From: Chionis minor
Taxonomy: Eukaryota > Chordata > Aves > Charadriiformes > Chionididae
Direction: 5' to 3'
DNA length: 64,000 nt
Assembly (NCBI GenBank): GCA_013398295.1
Contig: VZSF01000898.1
Span: 124,001 to 188,000, forward strand
The translations under genes were made by a program, and so were the position numbers. The stretch's first letter is position 1. Each line of letters begins with the position of its first letter. Below the pieces are notes generated by a model. The model was not told the origin of the DNA, made no database searches, and saw nothing but the letters and a program-made list of their open reading frames with translations. Positions 49,801 to 61,000 of this stretch are shown here, piece after piece.

Positions 49801-50424
49801 AGTTTTCTCTTTGAGAAGCACAAAGCTCATATCCAAGAACTTGTTTCCAAGGCGAGCATGAGCTGACAGCAGTGATTAACAGATGAACATGATAAATACA
49901 GAATGATTTAATTGTCAAGGTGCAGACTTAAATTTTTAAAAATTGCCCCAGGCTTCTTCCATCACAAAAGGTGCAGAACTTCCTTTCCTCTGAAACATAA
50001 AATCTCTTTCAAATATGTCAATATTCCATGTGCAATTCAACTGAGCATTTATATCCAGCAAATAACTTCATACCTCTCTTCTCATTTCAAGTTGGCCTGT
50101 ATCCCAAGGTTTAAGGCATGTATCTTTCTCCTGTTATCACTGCTTAAATGTCTGATTACTGCTTGATAAAATCCTTCTTAAAAACCTTTCTTGTGCAGGG
50201 GTTGATGAAAATGGTACTGTGATGAGAGACAAGGCAGTAACAGCTCTATTTGCTGAGTAGCAAGGTTAACTTGTAGTCCCAGTAGGCACACACATATGTA
50301 ACACACGCTCATTATTATACAGATATGCACACACGCACATAATACCTGTACATGGTTGGTCATACAGGCAGAAACATGCAACAGTGACACAAACACAAAT
50401 AGCACTAATGGCATTATCATGAGC
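46891..50424. other. Intronic DNA without recognised features
   Basis: Between the two large CR1 copies of intron 1. The segment 49060-49340 is GC-richer and contains a 'caggtccaaggtcaagct' phrase that recurs in altered form near 42799 and 60344, suggesting an old unclassified repeat. No exon, RNA gene or open frame with a domain was found. Confidence 0.5.
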
Positions 50425-51601
50425 AACTGCTGTCATTTATCTTAACTTCTGTAAGGTCTTTGACATGGTCCCACACAATACTCTTGTCATTAAACTGCAA
50501 ATATATGGGTTTGATGGATGGGATATTCAATGGACAAAGAATTGGCTGGATGGCCACATCCAAAGAGCAGCAGTCAAAGGCTCAATGTCCAAATGAACAT
50601 CAGTAACAAGTGGTATCCCGCAGGGGTCCCTACTGGGACTGGTATTGTTCAATATCCTTATTAATGGCATAGGTAGTGTGATTGAGTGCACCCTCATCAA
50701 GTTTGCAGATGACACCAAGCTGAGTGCTGCAGTTGATACACTTGAGGGAAGGGATGCCACCCAGAGGGATCTTGAGAGGTTTGAGAAATGGATGAAGAGG
50801 AACCTCACTGCATTAAGTTCAACAAGGCCAAGTGCAAGGTCGTGCACCTGGGTTGGGGCAATTCCCAGGATCAGTATAGACTGGGGGATGAATGGATTGA
50901 GAGCAAGCCTGCTGAGAAGGACTTGGGTATATTGTTGGGTGACAAACTGGGCATGAGCCAGCGATGTGCGCTTGCAGCCCAGAAAGCAAATCACATCCTG
51001 GGTTGCACCAAGAGAAGCGTGGCCCAAGGTCAAGAGAGGTGATTCTGCCTCTCTACTCTGCTCTCGTGAGACCCCACCTGAAATATTGTGTCCAGCTCTG
51101 GGGTCCCCAGCAGAAGAGAGACACAGACTTGTTGGAACGGGTCCAGAGGAAGGCCACAAAAATTATCAGAGGGCTGGAGCACCTCTGCGAGGCTGGCTGA
51201 GAGAATTGGCATTGTTTAGCTGGGAGAAGAGAAGGCTCCAGGGACACCTCCTTATGGCCTTTCAGTACTTAAAGGGGTCTTATAAGAAAAATGGAAAGAG
51301 TCGTTTTATCATGGCCTGTAGTGACAGGACAAGTAGAAATGGATTTAAACTGAAAGAGGCTAGATTTAGACTAGCTATAAGGAAGACATTTTTTACAATG
51401 AAGTTGGTGAAACACTGGAACAGGTTGCCCAGAGAGATGGTAGATGCCCCATCCCTGGAAGTGCTCAAGGTCAGGTTGGATGGGGTTTTGAGCAACCTGA
51501 TCTAGTGAAAGATGTCTCTGCGCATTGCAGGGGGGTTGGAACGAGATGATCTTTAAGGTCCATTCCAACCCAAACCATTCTGTGATTCTGTGATTCTATG
51601 T
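50425..51601 (+). mobile_element. CR1 LINE, 1.2 kb, decayed, complete 3' end
   Basis: Plus-sense CR1 ORF2 beginning within reverse transcriptase at a degraded AFDTVPH-type block (about 50425-50480), through [15 protein letters not shown] (about 50608-50655), FADDTKLS (50704-50727), and the C-terminal [16 protein letters not shown] and FFTMKLVKHWNRLP blocks. It ends with the terminal repeat tgtgattctgtgattctatg at 51601. Several frameshifts and stops split it into open pieces, so it is older than the antisense copy at 44690. Confidence 0.93.
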
Positions 51602-51977
51602 TTTCCTCTCTGGCTGATCAGAATAAAAGTTCATCAGTGGGAAATATGCAAATATATATAATTTGAATTTTGCCAGACACTCAGCATATTCAGTATCTGG
51701 TCCTGGATCCTCAGTCTCTACAGAGACTGCCTCATGCATTGAACACATGCAAATGGGTCTTTGAGTTCACCCCCTGCCATTACCATCTCTCCAGTAGTTG
51801 GCCTGGACCCTCTGGTCCCTCTGGTAGCCAACTTGCGAAGTTACCTCATTCCCAGAGACACATGCACATACTTGGTTCCCAGGCCAATGAACTTACTCAC
51901 CGGCTAGTCCAGCTTGATATTCACTAGCAATCAATCACTGACATTCATTACTTTCACTCATTCCACTTGCTGGCATC

Positions 51978-53134
51978 TGTTGTGGTTTAACACCAGTAAG
52001 GCAGCTAAGCACTGCATAGATGCTCACTCATTCTCCCCAGGTGGGATGGGTGTCATAGTCCACTTGGATCTCTCAAATTTACAGGACAATGTACTCTGTG
52101 AATTAAACTTTGGTTTAGGAGCTCATTAAGAAATACAATAAACAAACACAACACCAGGGCTCATTTCTGCTTTGCCCACGAAATAGTTTGTCATGTGAAT
52201 ACACTGTTCAAGTTTTAAGGTTTCATAACTTATAACCCGTAACTCTTAATTCATGCACTTATGACCAAAAAAAAAAAAAAAAGAATCAGTTGCCTAGCTA
52301 ACGGTGAGAGTGCTCATCCTTCCTCCTCCATCACCATGCAGGCATCACACTGGGAATCAGGAAGGCATCAGCAGTCCAGCTGCTGTTGTATCTCCTTCAA
52401 ATGCTTTTTGGGTAAGCCAATGACCTTTTCCATAAGTTAGAAGATTCTGAAGAGACTGCCAGACAAAAGACAATGACTGCAGGAGCCACCAATCTGCAGG
52501 TGATAATGGCTGTACTATAATGGTCCTTTAGCTCTGGGCATCTATCTCACCTACATGGTGCTCTCCCTTTGATCTAATGGCTATGATGAGCTATGTTAGC
52601 CAAAATCTGAGCAGGAGTTGAGTGAACAGTCACAGATGGGGAAGAGGATTGGAATGGTAAAAGTGAGAAAAACTCATGGGTTGAGATAAAGGCAGTTTAA
52701 TAAGTAAATCAAAATCTGTGCATGCAAGCAAAGCAAAATAAGGAACTTATTCGCTACTTCCCATCAGCAGGCAGGCGTTCAGCAGACATCATGCATAATG
52801 TCTACTTGGGAAAACGAACGTCCAAACTCCCAATGTCCCCCCTTCCTCCTCCTTCCACAGATTTTATTGCTAAGCATGATGTCATATGGTATGGACTATC
52901 TCTTTGGTTAGTCGGGGTCAGCTGTGCCAGCTGTGTCCCCTCCCGACCTCTTATGTACCCCCAGATTACTCACTAGCAGTGTGAGAAGCAGAAAAGGCTT
53001 TGAAGCTGTGTAAGCACTGTTCAGCAATAACTGAAACCTCCCTTTATTATCCACTGGTTTCATGACAAATAAAGCATAGCCCCATACAAGCTAGTATGAA
53101 TAAATTTAACTCTGTCTCAGCCAAAATCAGTACA
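51978..53134 (-). mobile_element. Avian retroviral LTR, interrupted by a second LTR-like element
   Basis: Outer element parts 51978-52050 and 52635-53134 run from TGTTGTGGTTTAACACC to CCAAAATCAGTACA (TG...CA). Removing the insert and one target duplication rejoins GGTGGGATGGG with GAAGAGGATTGG seamlessly. Landmarks that I recognise from a widespread avian LTR group are GTGGGTTGAGATAAAGGCAG-like text near 52678, the CATGATGTCATATGGTATGG stretch near 52876, and GCATAGCCCCATAC near 53084. The sense strand is probably minus, since polyadenylation-type sequence then falls after the promoter-type region. An exact outer target duplication is not visible. Confidence 0.8.
52051..52634. mobile_element. 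584-bp LTR-like insertion with perfect 6-bp target duplication
   Basis: Begins TGTCATAGTCC, ends AACAGTCACA, and is bounded by GATGGG on both sides (52045-52050 and 52635-52640). It sits inside the outer LTR at 51978-53134 and must therefore be the younger insertion. TG...CA ends with a 6-bp duplication are typical of class II (ERVK-like) integrations. It has an A16 tract internally (52267-52282) but no open frame, consistent with a solo LTR. The family was not recognised. Confidence 0.85.
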
Positions 53135-53353
53135 GGACCAGACAAGTGCCTCTGTGGCCCATGGTCTAGCTCCATTGCTGGCACTTAGAACTCCATACAT
53201 ACACATGCATACTGAATAGAGTCACCTCTCCCAGAAAAACAGTTAGAAATAGATTTTAATAAGAAGACACCACAGACAGTGGTGATTAGGTGCAGGGCGT
53301 AGCCAGACAAGCATACTGACCAGCAGCCTGCTTACCTACCACTGGATGGTTTT

Positions 53354-53575
53354 CACAGAATCACAGAATGGTTGAGGTTAGAAGGGATCTCTGGAGATCA
53401 TCTGGTTCAACTATCCTGCTCAAGCAAGGAAGCCAACTCCACAACCTCCCTGGGTAACCTGTTCCAGTGCTCAGTCATCCTCATGGTAAAAAAGTGTTTC
53501 CTGGTATTCAGATGGAAACTCCTGTGTTTCAGTTTGTGACCATTGACCCTGGTCCTTTTATCCATTACCTTTCTA
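53354..53575 (-). mobile_element. CR1 LINE 3' end, old copy
   Basis: Starts with the complement of the CR1 terminal repeat (cacagaatcacagaatgg). It continues through the 3' UTR and last ORF2 codons: plus-strand caacctccctgggtaacctgttccagtgctc, then the KCFLVFRW-type block. Divergence from the young copy at 44690 is high. Similarity fades at about 53575. Confidence 0.88.
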
Positions 53576-55928
53576 TTTTCCCGTGCTTGCTTCTAACCAA
53601 ACATCCTTGATCCTTCCCTTTCCCCATCTTTGATTCCTCTCCTAAACATCCCATAATAAACCTTATGCAATACAATGATGTTCTTTTCTTGCATTCTATA
53701 GAGCGTCCCAAACCGTCTAGCCAGTAGCCACCCTCAGTCTCTAAGGTGACATAGAAAGCCCTCATGTTGATTCATCTGATGGGTTTCACACCTGGACAAT
53801 GAGGCCGATTGCTCTGCTGGGAAAGCCCTAGAAGGGGTCAGGGCACGGCCCTTACTAGATTATTGAGGTTCTCCCACCTACCATTGTTCCTCTGTTCTCC
53901 TTTTCACCATGCAGACAAACTTTATATCATCACATAGCCTAACAAAAGAATGCCATCCATATTGTCATTTAATTACAACAGTGACTGTTTTTGATGAAAT
54001 TTTTTTTCACAAATATCTACAGAAAATTGTTGTCTATTTCAATTCAGAATATTAACTCAACGTGTTCTATGATTCTGTAATTCTGTGTCCCAAATCTGGG
54101 TTCTTTACCTGATGTGCAAAAGCCAATCAACATACAGAGTTATTTGTTTTATTTCGGTTCTGCATAGAAAAGAGTACTAGGCAATAATTTGTAAAGCTAG
54201 CACACCTGTTAGGAAACACCTAGAGTCTTTTATACAGAAAGGTAACAAAAGAAAATCACATCAAAATAGCTGATCGGTCACTTGTAATTATATAACAAAA
54301 ATGTAATTTGCGCATGTCCCAACTTCTGTCTGGCCCATTATACTAAGGTGGTCTTATATCCACATATCAAATCTCCTCCTAGAGGTGTGATTTTTAATAT
54401 TAAAATTATGTAAGGTAACTAGAGGCTATATCTGTTGGCTACCACCAGGTTACTATTTAATTTTCTGTTCTGTTGGGGCTCCACTTGGAACACTGGCTAA
54501 CTTCAAGATTGGATTATTTATATTTATGGGCTTTTTGTTTTAGGGACTTTCTATTCCCATTGCTATGGTTTCAGAGTAAGCCATCATATCATGGTCGCTC
54601 AGTTTGGTAGATTTTTAACTCTTTTCGACATCAATTCTGCATATGCTTTTTACTCAAGCAGACTTTTACCTATCTATAATTAAAGCATCTTTTTTATGAA
54701 AAGAGGTTCCAAAACTCTTGCCTTAAAATTCCTGTCTGTGAAAAAACAGTTAAGACAATTCCTGAACAAGTCCACTTTTTTTCTTTACGTATCATTACAT
54801 CTTAGGCTACACACTTCAGTTTTTCCAATGTTTACTGCGTCTATGTAAGACACAGACTCAAACCTGTTCCCCTGTGTTTCTTGGGTCCTAGCAGGCATTT
54901 GTGTAGCTCGACTTCCTAAGAACTGCTGCCATGTCCCTTCATCATTCCTGCATTTAAATGCCACAAAATTCTCCCTGTGTTTTCTAGTCTTTAAGCCCCT
55001 GTGCTAGCCTACTGTATAATATTTGAAGCATCTACAGTAGCAGTCCAACACTGTAAAGCAAGAAACCAACATGTGTATCTTCCCTCTCCTGTCTGGGTCA
55101 TTATCAAGTGCTCTGTGATGACTGTAATGTTATTTTGTAAGTTCACACATTAAAGGACCGGGAAATGTGTATCTGTATCAAAGGAAAGAGGCAGACCTGG
55201 TATTAGAGCAGGAAAAGAGGGGATTTTGGGCATCAGCCCTGCCCCAAGAGATGGTGCGGCATGAGGAAAAACATGAAGACCTACCAGTCTGTCTTCTGTT
55301 TATGCTGCTGCATCTCCTGAGATAGCTTGCCACCCCTCATGAGTAATTCTCTTCTATCATCGAGTACCACTGACTAGGGGACCTCATGGCTAGGGCAAGA
55401 GAGGCGAGAAAGAATAAAGAGTATTGGGACACTGAGTTGCAAGTAATAGTTTGTCAGAGAGGAAGAAGTTGAGACAGAAAAGGGAAATTGCTTCTTCACA
55501 CCATACTAAGCATGGTAATCAAGAAACTGGTGCCCAGTGAGAACATTTTCAGCTGGATATGATCATGGCAGAACAACAAAGAGAAAGAAGGAGTTTCTAT
55601 TGAAGCCTTTGTGAATCACACAGCAGGGACATTACTCAGCATTTCCCAGCCCTGATAGGTCAGAAGAAGAGAAAGCTCCCCTGTCTTTAGAAATAACATT
55701 TTAGCAATGCGATTAGCTCAAACTTGTAAATACAGACAAAACTCCCTACAAGAAACCTTTAAATTGGACTATTTAGAAAGGTGAGCCAAATAAGTCTGAT
55801 TTAAGAGTAAATTAATAACAATAATCTCATTAAGAGTAGAATAATAAGAATCTCATTAACATCTGTAGTAGTTAATCATGATTAGGCACTGTCCTTTCCA
55901 TAACCTTGCTCTGTCTCTGTGTGTGAAG
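53576..55928. other. 3' part of intron 1, no feature recognised
   Basis: AT-rich intronic DNA up to the acceptor at 55927-55928. No additional SRCR exon, repeat family or RNA gene could be supported. Confidence 0.5.
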
Positions 55929-56243
55929 GTGCTGATGAATTGAGGCTGTCAAATGGAACTGGCCCCTGCTCTGGGAGAGTGGAAGTAAAACATGAGGAGC
56001 AGTGGGGAACTGTGTGCGATGGTGACTGGACCATAGAAGATGCTGAGGTTGTTTGTAAGCAAATACAATGTGGATCTGCTGTTCAGGCCCTTAATCGAGC
56101 TCCTTTTGGAGAAGGATCTGGACCAACGTGGTTGTATCGAGTTGATTGCCATGGTGATGAATCCTCTCTCTGGAACTGCTCACATACAGGATGGGGTGCC
56201 TTTACCTGCCCTCATTACTTTGATACTGGAGTGATCTGCTCAG
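55929..56243 (+). CDS. SRCR receptor, SRCR domain 1 exon
   Basis: A 315-bp exon between acceptor gtgaag| and donor |gtaaga, phase 1 at both ends, encoding one complete group B SRCR domain. Motifs in order: DELRLSNG, CSGRVEVKHEEQWGTVC, DGDWTIEDAEVVCKQIQCG, GEGSGPTWLYRVDC, ESSLWNCSHTGWG, and the closing GVICS. All eight group B cysteines are present, after GP, TV, VV, IQ, VD, WN, FT and VI. Two N-glycosylation sequons are visible (NGT near the start, NCS around C6). SRCR domains are extracellular ligand-binding modules of macrophage and T-cell receptors such as CD163, WC1 and CD5/CD6. The exon joins in frame to the signal peptide exon at 44074 (split glycine codon). Confidence 0.93.
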
Positions 56244-57681
56244 GTAAGAAGTCATCCAACCTCGTAACACTTCTTCCATGGTCTCCTCTCAGCTAAAACA
56301 AGTTGCACTAGCATTAAGTCTTCTGATGACTGCAAGTGTATGTCTCCTTTGCCTGGGCACAGCAATGACATAGAATCAAAGTAGACATAGTAAAGGACAT
56401 AGAACAGTAAAAGAAACACTATTTGTTTCTACCACAGCTCTACCAGGCAACCAGAGAGCAGCACTAAACTTGTCTTGGACCAGGAATGGGGGGTTCAAAA
56501 GCAGGTGTAGATGGAGAAGCAAGAAAATGCTGTGTTATGCCATACAACTGCCCTTCTTCTCCATATCTTTGTATAAGCTAAGCCGGGCCAGTGTACTGAA
56601 ATGGCAAACAAATCCAATGTCTGTTTGGCTGCCTTCCTCTGCAAGATATGTTTGGTTTCGCTTTTTGGATAAAGTACCATTGCAAGAGGCTTTTTTCTTC
56701 TCAGCTTCAGGTCTTTGTATTTATCCTTTTTGATTTTTATAAGGTTCCCGTCAGCCCCTCAATCCAGCATTTCTAGGTCCCTCTGAATGGCAGCTCTGCC
56801 CTTGGGGTTATCTCTCCCCACCCCCAAATGCACTCCATCGCCTCTTCCAGATTGCTGGCAAAGATGCTGAACAGGACAGGTCCCAGGAAAGACCCAACAA
56901 GTAGTATTCCACTTGTTGACAGCCTCCAGGTAGAGTGTAACCCAATCACTACTCTCTGAGCCTGACCATCCAATTACCTTTTTAACAATGTAGTTGTCCA
57001 CCCCTGCAGACTGTAATATCCTAGTTTGGACATGAGAACATTGTGCAAGACAGCGTCAAAGGCCTTGCTAAAGGTGAGGTAAAATGACACATGCTGATCG
57101 CCCCCCATCTACAAATCCAGTCACTTTTATCAGAGAAAGTAATAAGGTCACACAGGCGTGATTTACCTTTGGTAAATCTTCCCTCCCACCTTCTTAGGCC
57201 CAGAAATGTTTTCCAGGAGGACTTACTCCATGTTTTTCCCAGGTACCAAAGTGAAGCTGACCAGCCTGTAAACTGTCTTTTTAGTCTTTTCTGAAGATGG
57301 GTGCAATATTTCCTCTTTCTGGGGTGCTTTAGCTTCCTATTCATTTGAATAATGACATCTTGAGGACACACACTAGTAAATGGCTATTTATTTTTTTATT
57401 TATTTGGGGATTGCTACCTCTTGAGCATTTGGCAAAGATTCAAAATTTCCCTCCTTCTGTATCTTCCCAAGGATTTAGTACTTTTACATATTGAGAAACA
57501 ACCATTCCCACATACCATTTTATCTCGTCAGTGGCATATAGGAATTGCCACAATGATTATTTAAAAGTGTCAGTCGTCCTCAGAGAAGTGACATGTGTCT
57601 TGTCCGTGAAGATATGGGAGTTATTAAATTAGGTCAGTACAACCAACCCTTGATGCTCGATTTCTTGCTGTTTTTTTCCAG
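56244..57681 (+). other. Intron 2 of the SRCR gene
   Basis: Donor gtaaga to acceptor tgctgtttttttccag. It contains a decayed antisense CR1 (56745-57370). The short open frames at 56470-56733 lie in non-repetitive intron and have no domain. Confidence 0.85.
56745..57370 (-). mobile_element. CR1 LINE fragment (reverse transcriptase), heavily decayed
   Basis: Minus-strand text corresponds to CR1 reverse transcriptase: a KAFDAVLHNV-type block near 57040-57070, a VLFSIFASNLEEAMECI block near 56810-56880 before the degraded FADD position, and a KGKSRLCDLITF block near 57120-57170. Frames are broken many times. Both ends are missing. It is inserted antisense in intron 2 of the SRCR gene and is one of the oldest LINE copies here. 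Confidence 0.8.
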
Positions 57682-57990
57682 GTTTCTCTGGGCTGCGTCT
57701 CAGTGGAGGGGACACTGCCTGCTCAGGACATCTGAAAGTAAAGCAAGAAGAAACTTGGGCTGCAGTCTGTTTTTCACATATTGATTTCAAAACTGCCTCT
57801 GTTATATGTAATGAATTAGAGTGTGGCCAGGCTGTGGATATCTCGAGAGGAACTCACTTTGGAGACAGACATGAACTGATCTGGCAAGAAGAGTTTCACT
57901 GTGTAGGGAATGAGACTCACCTTGCACACTGTCCCAGGATACTGCCCCATAGTAAGACATGTTCTCATGATGCCACTGTTGTATGTTCAG
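57682..57990 (+). CDS. SRCR receptor, SRCR domain 2 exon
   Basis: A 309-bp phase 1-1 exon (acceptor tttttccag|, donor |gtgaga). Motifs in order: SGLRLSGGDTACSG, WAAVCFSHIDF, ASVICNELECGQAV, HFGDRHELIWQEEFHC, GNETHLAHCP, TCSHDATVVCS. All eight group B cysteines are present. The usual Thr/Ser-Val-Cys-Asp-Asp stretch after C2 is replaced by CFSHIDF, so the acidic cluster that binds calcium in several SRCR domains is absent. The motif order (ISRGTHFG, then EEFHC, then CSH...VVCS) resembles the fifth domain of mammalian CD163 and its WC1 counterparts. One NET glycosylation sequon is visible. Confidence 0.92.
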
Positions 57991-59576
57991 GTGAGACTTT
58001 GGACTGATGGACATAATTTACATGTATCCTGTATGTCTTCTTCCTGTCTTCCCACAGTTCAGAGCCTCTGTATATTTCTGTGGTCCTCAGGGTTCTTGAG
58101 TGCTTCCCTTATCACACCCTGAGCCATCCAAGGAAGTCCAGGAAGTAATAGAGAGCAACCCCATAATCTCTCATTTACTCTACTCAGAGTCTGCATTTAG
58201 CATGGGCTGTTCTAACCATGAGGGAAGCAGATCTCAAAAGGGCTGTAATTTCTTTTATACTACTAGAAGTATGCACTCAATAGTGCTGAGAATTCCTTCC
58301 ATGTCTTTCTCATATACATAAAAGGAAAGATGGCCAGAGCAGACAGGCAGGAACATGGAGAAATGAATTTATTTTCTATGCTGCCAGCGTATATGTTAAT
58401 CCCTGGCACTTTAGTTAATTATAAAACTGGGAAAGAGGTACCATACCTCCAAAAAGTCAAAGGAGGCACAAGTTAAAAAAGTTATTAAAAAAACATAAAA
58501 TAAAAAAGTTGTCAGAGGCCCAGATGGCTTTGGTCGTGACTGCCAGGTAACATTATTTAAGAACTCCATAGAGTCAAGGCTGCTGGGGGCTCTAAGTACA
58601 AGCTAACTTATTGCCACCTACTACAAATGTGACTACTAGACCTAGCTAACACAACTTTTTTTCCTGAGGGTACAAATCAAAAGAAGTAAACTGAACATGG
58701 GGCAGAACTGCTGGCCAGCACCCTGGCATAAAACAAGCCTGGAAAGGACTGTAGTTCATGTCTATTTCCCAGTGAAAGGGCTGCGGTCCATTTCAAGACT
58801 GCTTTGGACACTGTCCCACTGGCTATGGCTATCCAGAGTGCTGGCTGGGGAGCTGTGGCAGCCAAACAGCCCAGTTAAGGTATCAGTAACTGACAGGTCT
58901 TGGCTCCTGCCTCCATCTTGCAAGAGTCACAGCTCAGAGCAGAAATCCAGGTCTTATTAGGGGGAGTATGATGCAAGGACCAGGCAAAGGTAAGAAGTAA
59001 CGCTGTGAGAAGACAGAGAGACTATATGGGGCTGGCAGTAGGACACCACAGTCCTACCCATGCTGCACTTAAATTATTATGAATATGCTGATGGGCATTG
59101 CCTGTTGTGTTCAGAACCTTATGCTGTGGCATGGATGAGAGTTGCAAACTGCACACTGCAGTTGCTGTTTCCCAGGTAACGTGACATGACTGAGAGAACG
59201 CTACTAGTAGTTCCTGCTCTGAGTTTCTCACGTGCTCCAGTGCAAGGCAATGCCGGAACTGCCTCTGCAAGAAAAAATGTGGCAAGGTAGCAGCAGTGGG
59301 GGGAAGGAGAGAGCAGATCAGAGGAGGAGAGACTGAACTTAAAGAGTAAAAAGACTTTTAGTCATGTACTCCAGGCTACAACATGGACCATAAAGACTTT
59401 TTGTTTCAGAGCCAGCTTATGAGCATCCTGGTCTAACATGCTTCCCAGTAACCTGAGACATAATGAGTACTAGTTCCTTGCAGCTACTTCCTTGCAGCTA
59501 GATATCTCTTAGAAATTTCAATGCAATAGCACACACACAAAAATGTAACTGCTAAGTTCCTTTATTCTTCCTGCAG
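57991..59576 (+). other. Intron 3 of the SRCR gene
   Basis: Donor gtgaga to acceptor tcttcctgcag. It contains no recognised repeat, although 58330-59330 is G-rich and could hold old repeat sequence. No additional SRCR pattern was found. Confidence 0.85.
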
Positions 59577-59891
59577 GCTATGGTGGGTACCGGCTGGCAA
59601 ATGGCAGTACCACATGTTCAGGGAGAGTAGAGCTTCTTCATGGAGGCACGTGGGGAACCCTGTGTGACTACCTGTGGGATTTACCAGCTGCCAATGCCCT
59701 CTGCCAGCAGCTGGACTGTGGAGTTGCCCTACTGATACCAGGTGGACAGTCCTTCGGGAAAGGAAATGGATCTGTCTGGAATGGCACATTCAGCTGCAAG
59801 AAGAATGGCTCACACCTGAGAGCCTGTCCTGTGAGTGTGCTAGGTCATGATGAATGCCCTGCTGGAAAAGATGCTCATGTGATATGTTCAG
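59577..59891 (+). CDS. SRCR receptor, SRCR domain 3 exon
   Basis: A 315-bp phase 1-1 exon (acceptor cctgcag|, donor |gtgagc). Motifs in order: YRLANGSTTCSGRVELLHGGTWG, TLCDYLWDLPAANALCQQLDCG, GGQSFGKGNGSVWNG, FSCKKNGSHLRACPVS, DECPAGKDAHVICS. Eight group B cysteines are in place. Four N-glycosylation sequons (NGS, NGS, NGT, NGS) make it the most glycan-rich domain of the set. The GKGNG block and the ACPVSVLG...CP stretch resemble CD163 domain 6 (mammalian CPVTALG...CP). Domain order relative to domain 2 is thus conserved with CD163. Confidence 0.93.
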
Positions 59892-60688
59892 GTGAGCAGC
59901 AGAAAGGTCTAAGAGGAGAACTGAAAAACTCCTTCTGTGAGGAAAAAGATGGACTCAAAATCCAGAGGGTGTCTGTGGAGCCAAGCTCCATCTTTTGTCT
60001 GCTTCTGCAGGCATTCTCAGGATTTGAGGCTGCACTTCACCTGTACCACAAGGCTGCTCTCTGTGAAATGCTCCGAGTGTCAGGGAATAGCAAGAGCAGG
60101 GCTGGTCCACAAGGTAGGATGAGCTGTGGGCAAAGGGTGAGGACAACACAGGCAGTGTCCTTACCCATCAAGGCACAATACAAAGCATCTGCACAGAGGA
60201 CAGAGGAAGGTACTGATAACAAGGTCTAGGACAGTCCCAGACAAGGCAAAGTAATCAATCAGGTGTAGGGTCCAACTGGAGAGTAGTCAGGAGTACCAGG
60301 ACAGAAGACTGGAGACGGTTACACCATTCACTGAAGGCCTGGTCCAAGTTCAAGTGAGGCTTTGGACCAGTAGGATGCATAGCTGGAGGCCCCAGGTGAG
60401 GCTGGTCAGAACAATTAAGGTCTATTTGTTCACCCAAAGCCCTGAAACCTAGTGCCTCAAATTTATAAATTGCAAAGGGGACCAGCTCCTGATTTGTAGT
60501 CATTCTTCGTAGTAAAATAGGGTGGACTGAAGTCTAGTTATGAGTATGGAAGTTCCAGTGGCCTAGTGGAGACATTTTCACTACTGATTGCTAAGGAAAA
60601 CTCATTACCATTTCCCAGTCACTTTCAGGTTGTGCCCGTGAGCAGTTACAAACATGACATCTCAGTACTCATTTTCTCTTAAATTCAG
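59892..60688 (+). other. Intron 4 of the SRCR gene
   Basis: Donor gtgagc to acceptor cttaaattcag. The segment 60100-60490 has the purine-rich 'ggtccaagttcaagtg' style seen near 42799 and 49108. The open frame running on from the exon (59831-60229) is read-through into intron. Confidence 0.8.
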
Positions 60689-61000
60689 GGTGCCCAGGGG
60701 GCAGGTTGGTGAATGGCACCGCCTGCTCTGGTAGAGTGGAGATCCGTCATGGAGATACATGGGGAAGACTCTGCCGCTCCCACTGGAATTTACAAGCTGC
60801 CAGCGTTCTCTGTCGTCAGCTGAACTGTGGCTATGCAAAGTCAATCCAGACAGGAGACCATTTTGTGGATGGGAATGGACCTGTATGGAGAGATGCTTTT
60901 CACTGTGAAGGGACAGAGTCCTGCCTGTGGGATTGTGCTCAGGTGACTTTGGGCAATCCAACCTGTTTGGCCAGGGATGTAGCCACTGTTATTTGTTCAG
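60689..61000 (+). CDS. SRCR receptor, SRCR domain 4 exon
   Basis: A 312-bp phase 1-1 exon (acceptor aaattcag|, donor |gtaagt). Motifs in order: CPGGRLVNGTACSGRVEIRH, WGRLCRSHWNLQAASVLCRQ, LNCGYAKSIQTGDHFVDGNG, VWRDAFHCEGTESCLWDC, PTCLARDVATVICS. Besides the eight canonical cysteines there are two extra ones: at domain residue 2 (GCPGG) and four residues before C6 (ESCLWDC). They could form an additional disulfide. Its closest relative within the gene is domain 3 (similar HFxxGNGxVW and C-terminal blocks), suggesting exon duplication. One NGT sequon. Confidence 0.92.

Larger units (their letters stand above)
44075..55928 (+). other. Intron 1 of the SRCR receptor gene (11.9 kb, repeat-rich)
   Basis: Bounded by gtaagt and by a pyrimidine-rich tract ending gtgtgtgaag. 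It hosts the antisense CR1 at 44690-46890, the sense CR1 at 50425-51601, the nested LTRs at 51978-53134 and the CR1 3' end at 53354-53575. Outside these, 46891-50424 and 53576-55928 hold no recognisable exon; I looked for further SRCR cysteine patterns and found none. Confidence 0.65.

Noticed and set aside
50527..51159. 210-codon minus-strand open frame
   Set aside because: It is the reverse shadow of the plus-sense CR1 ORF2 fragment at 50425-51601.
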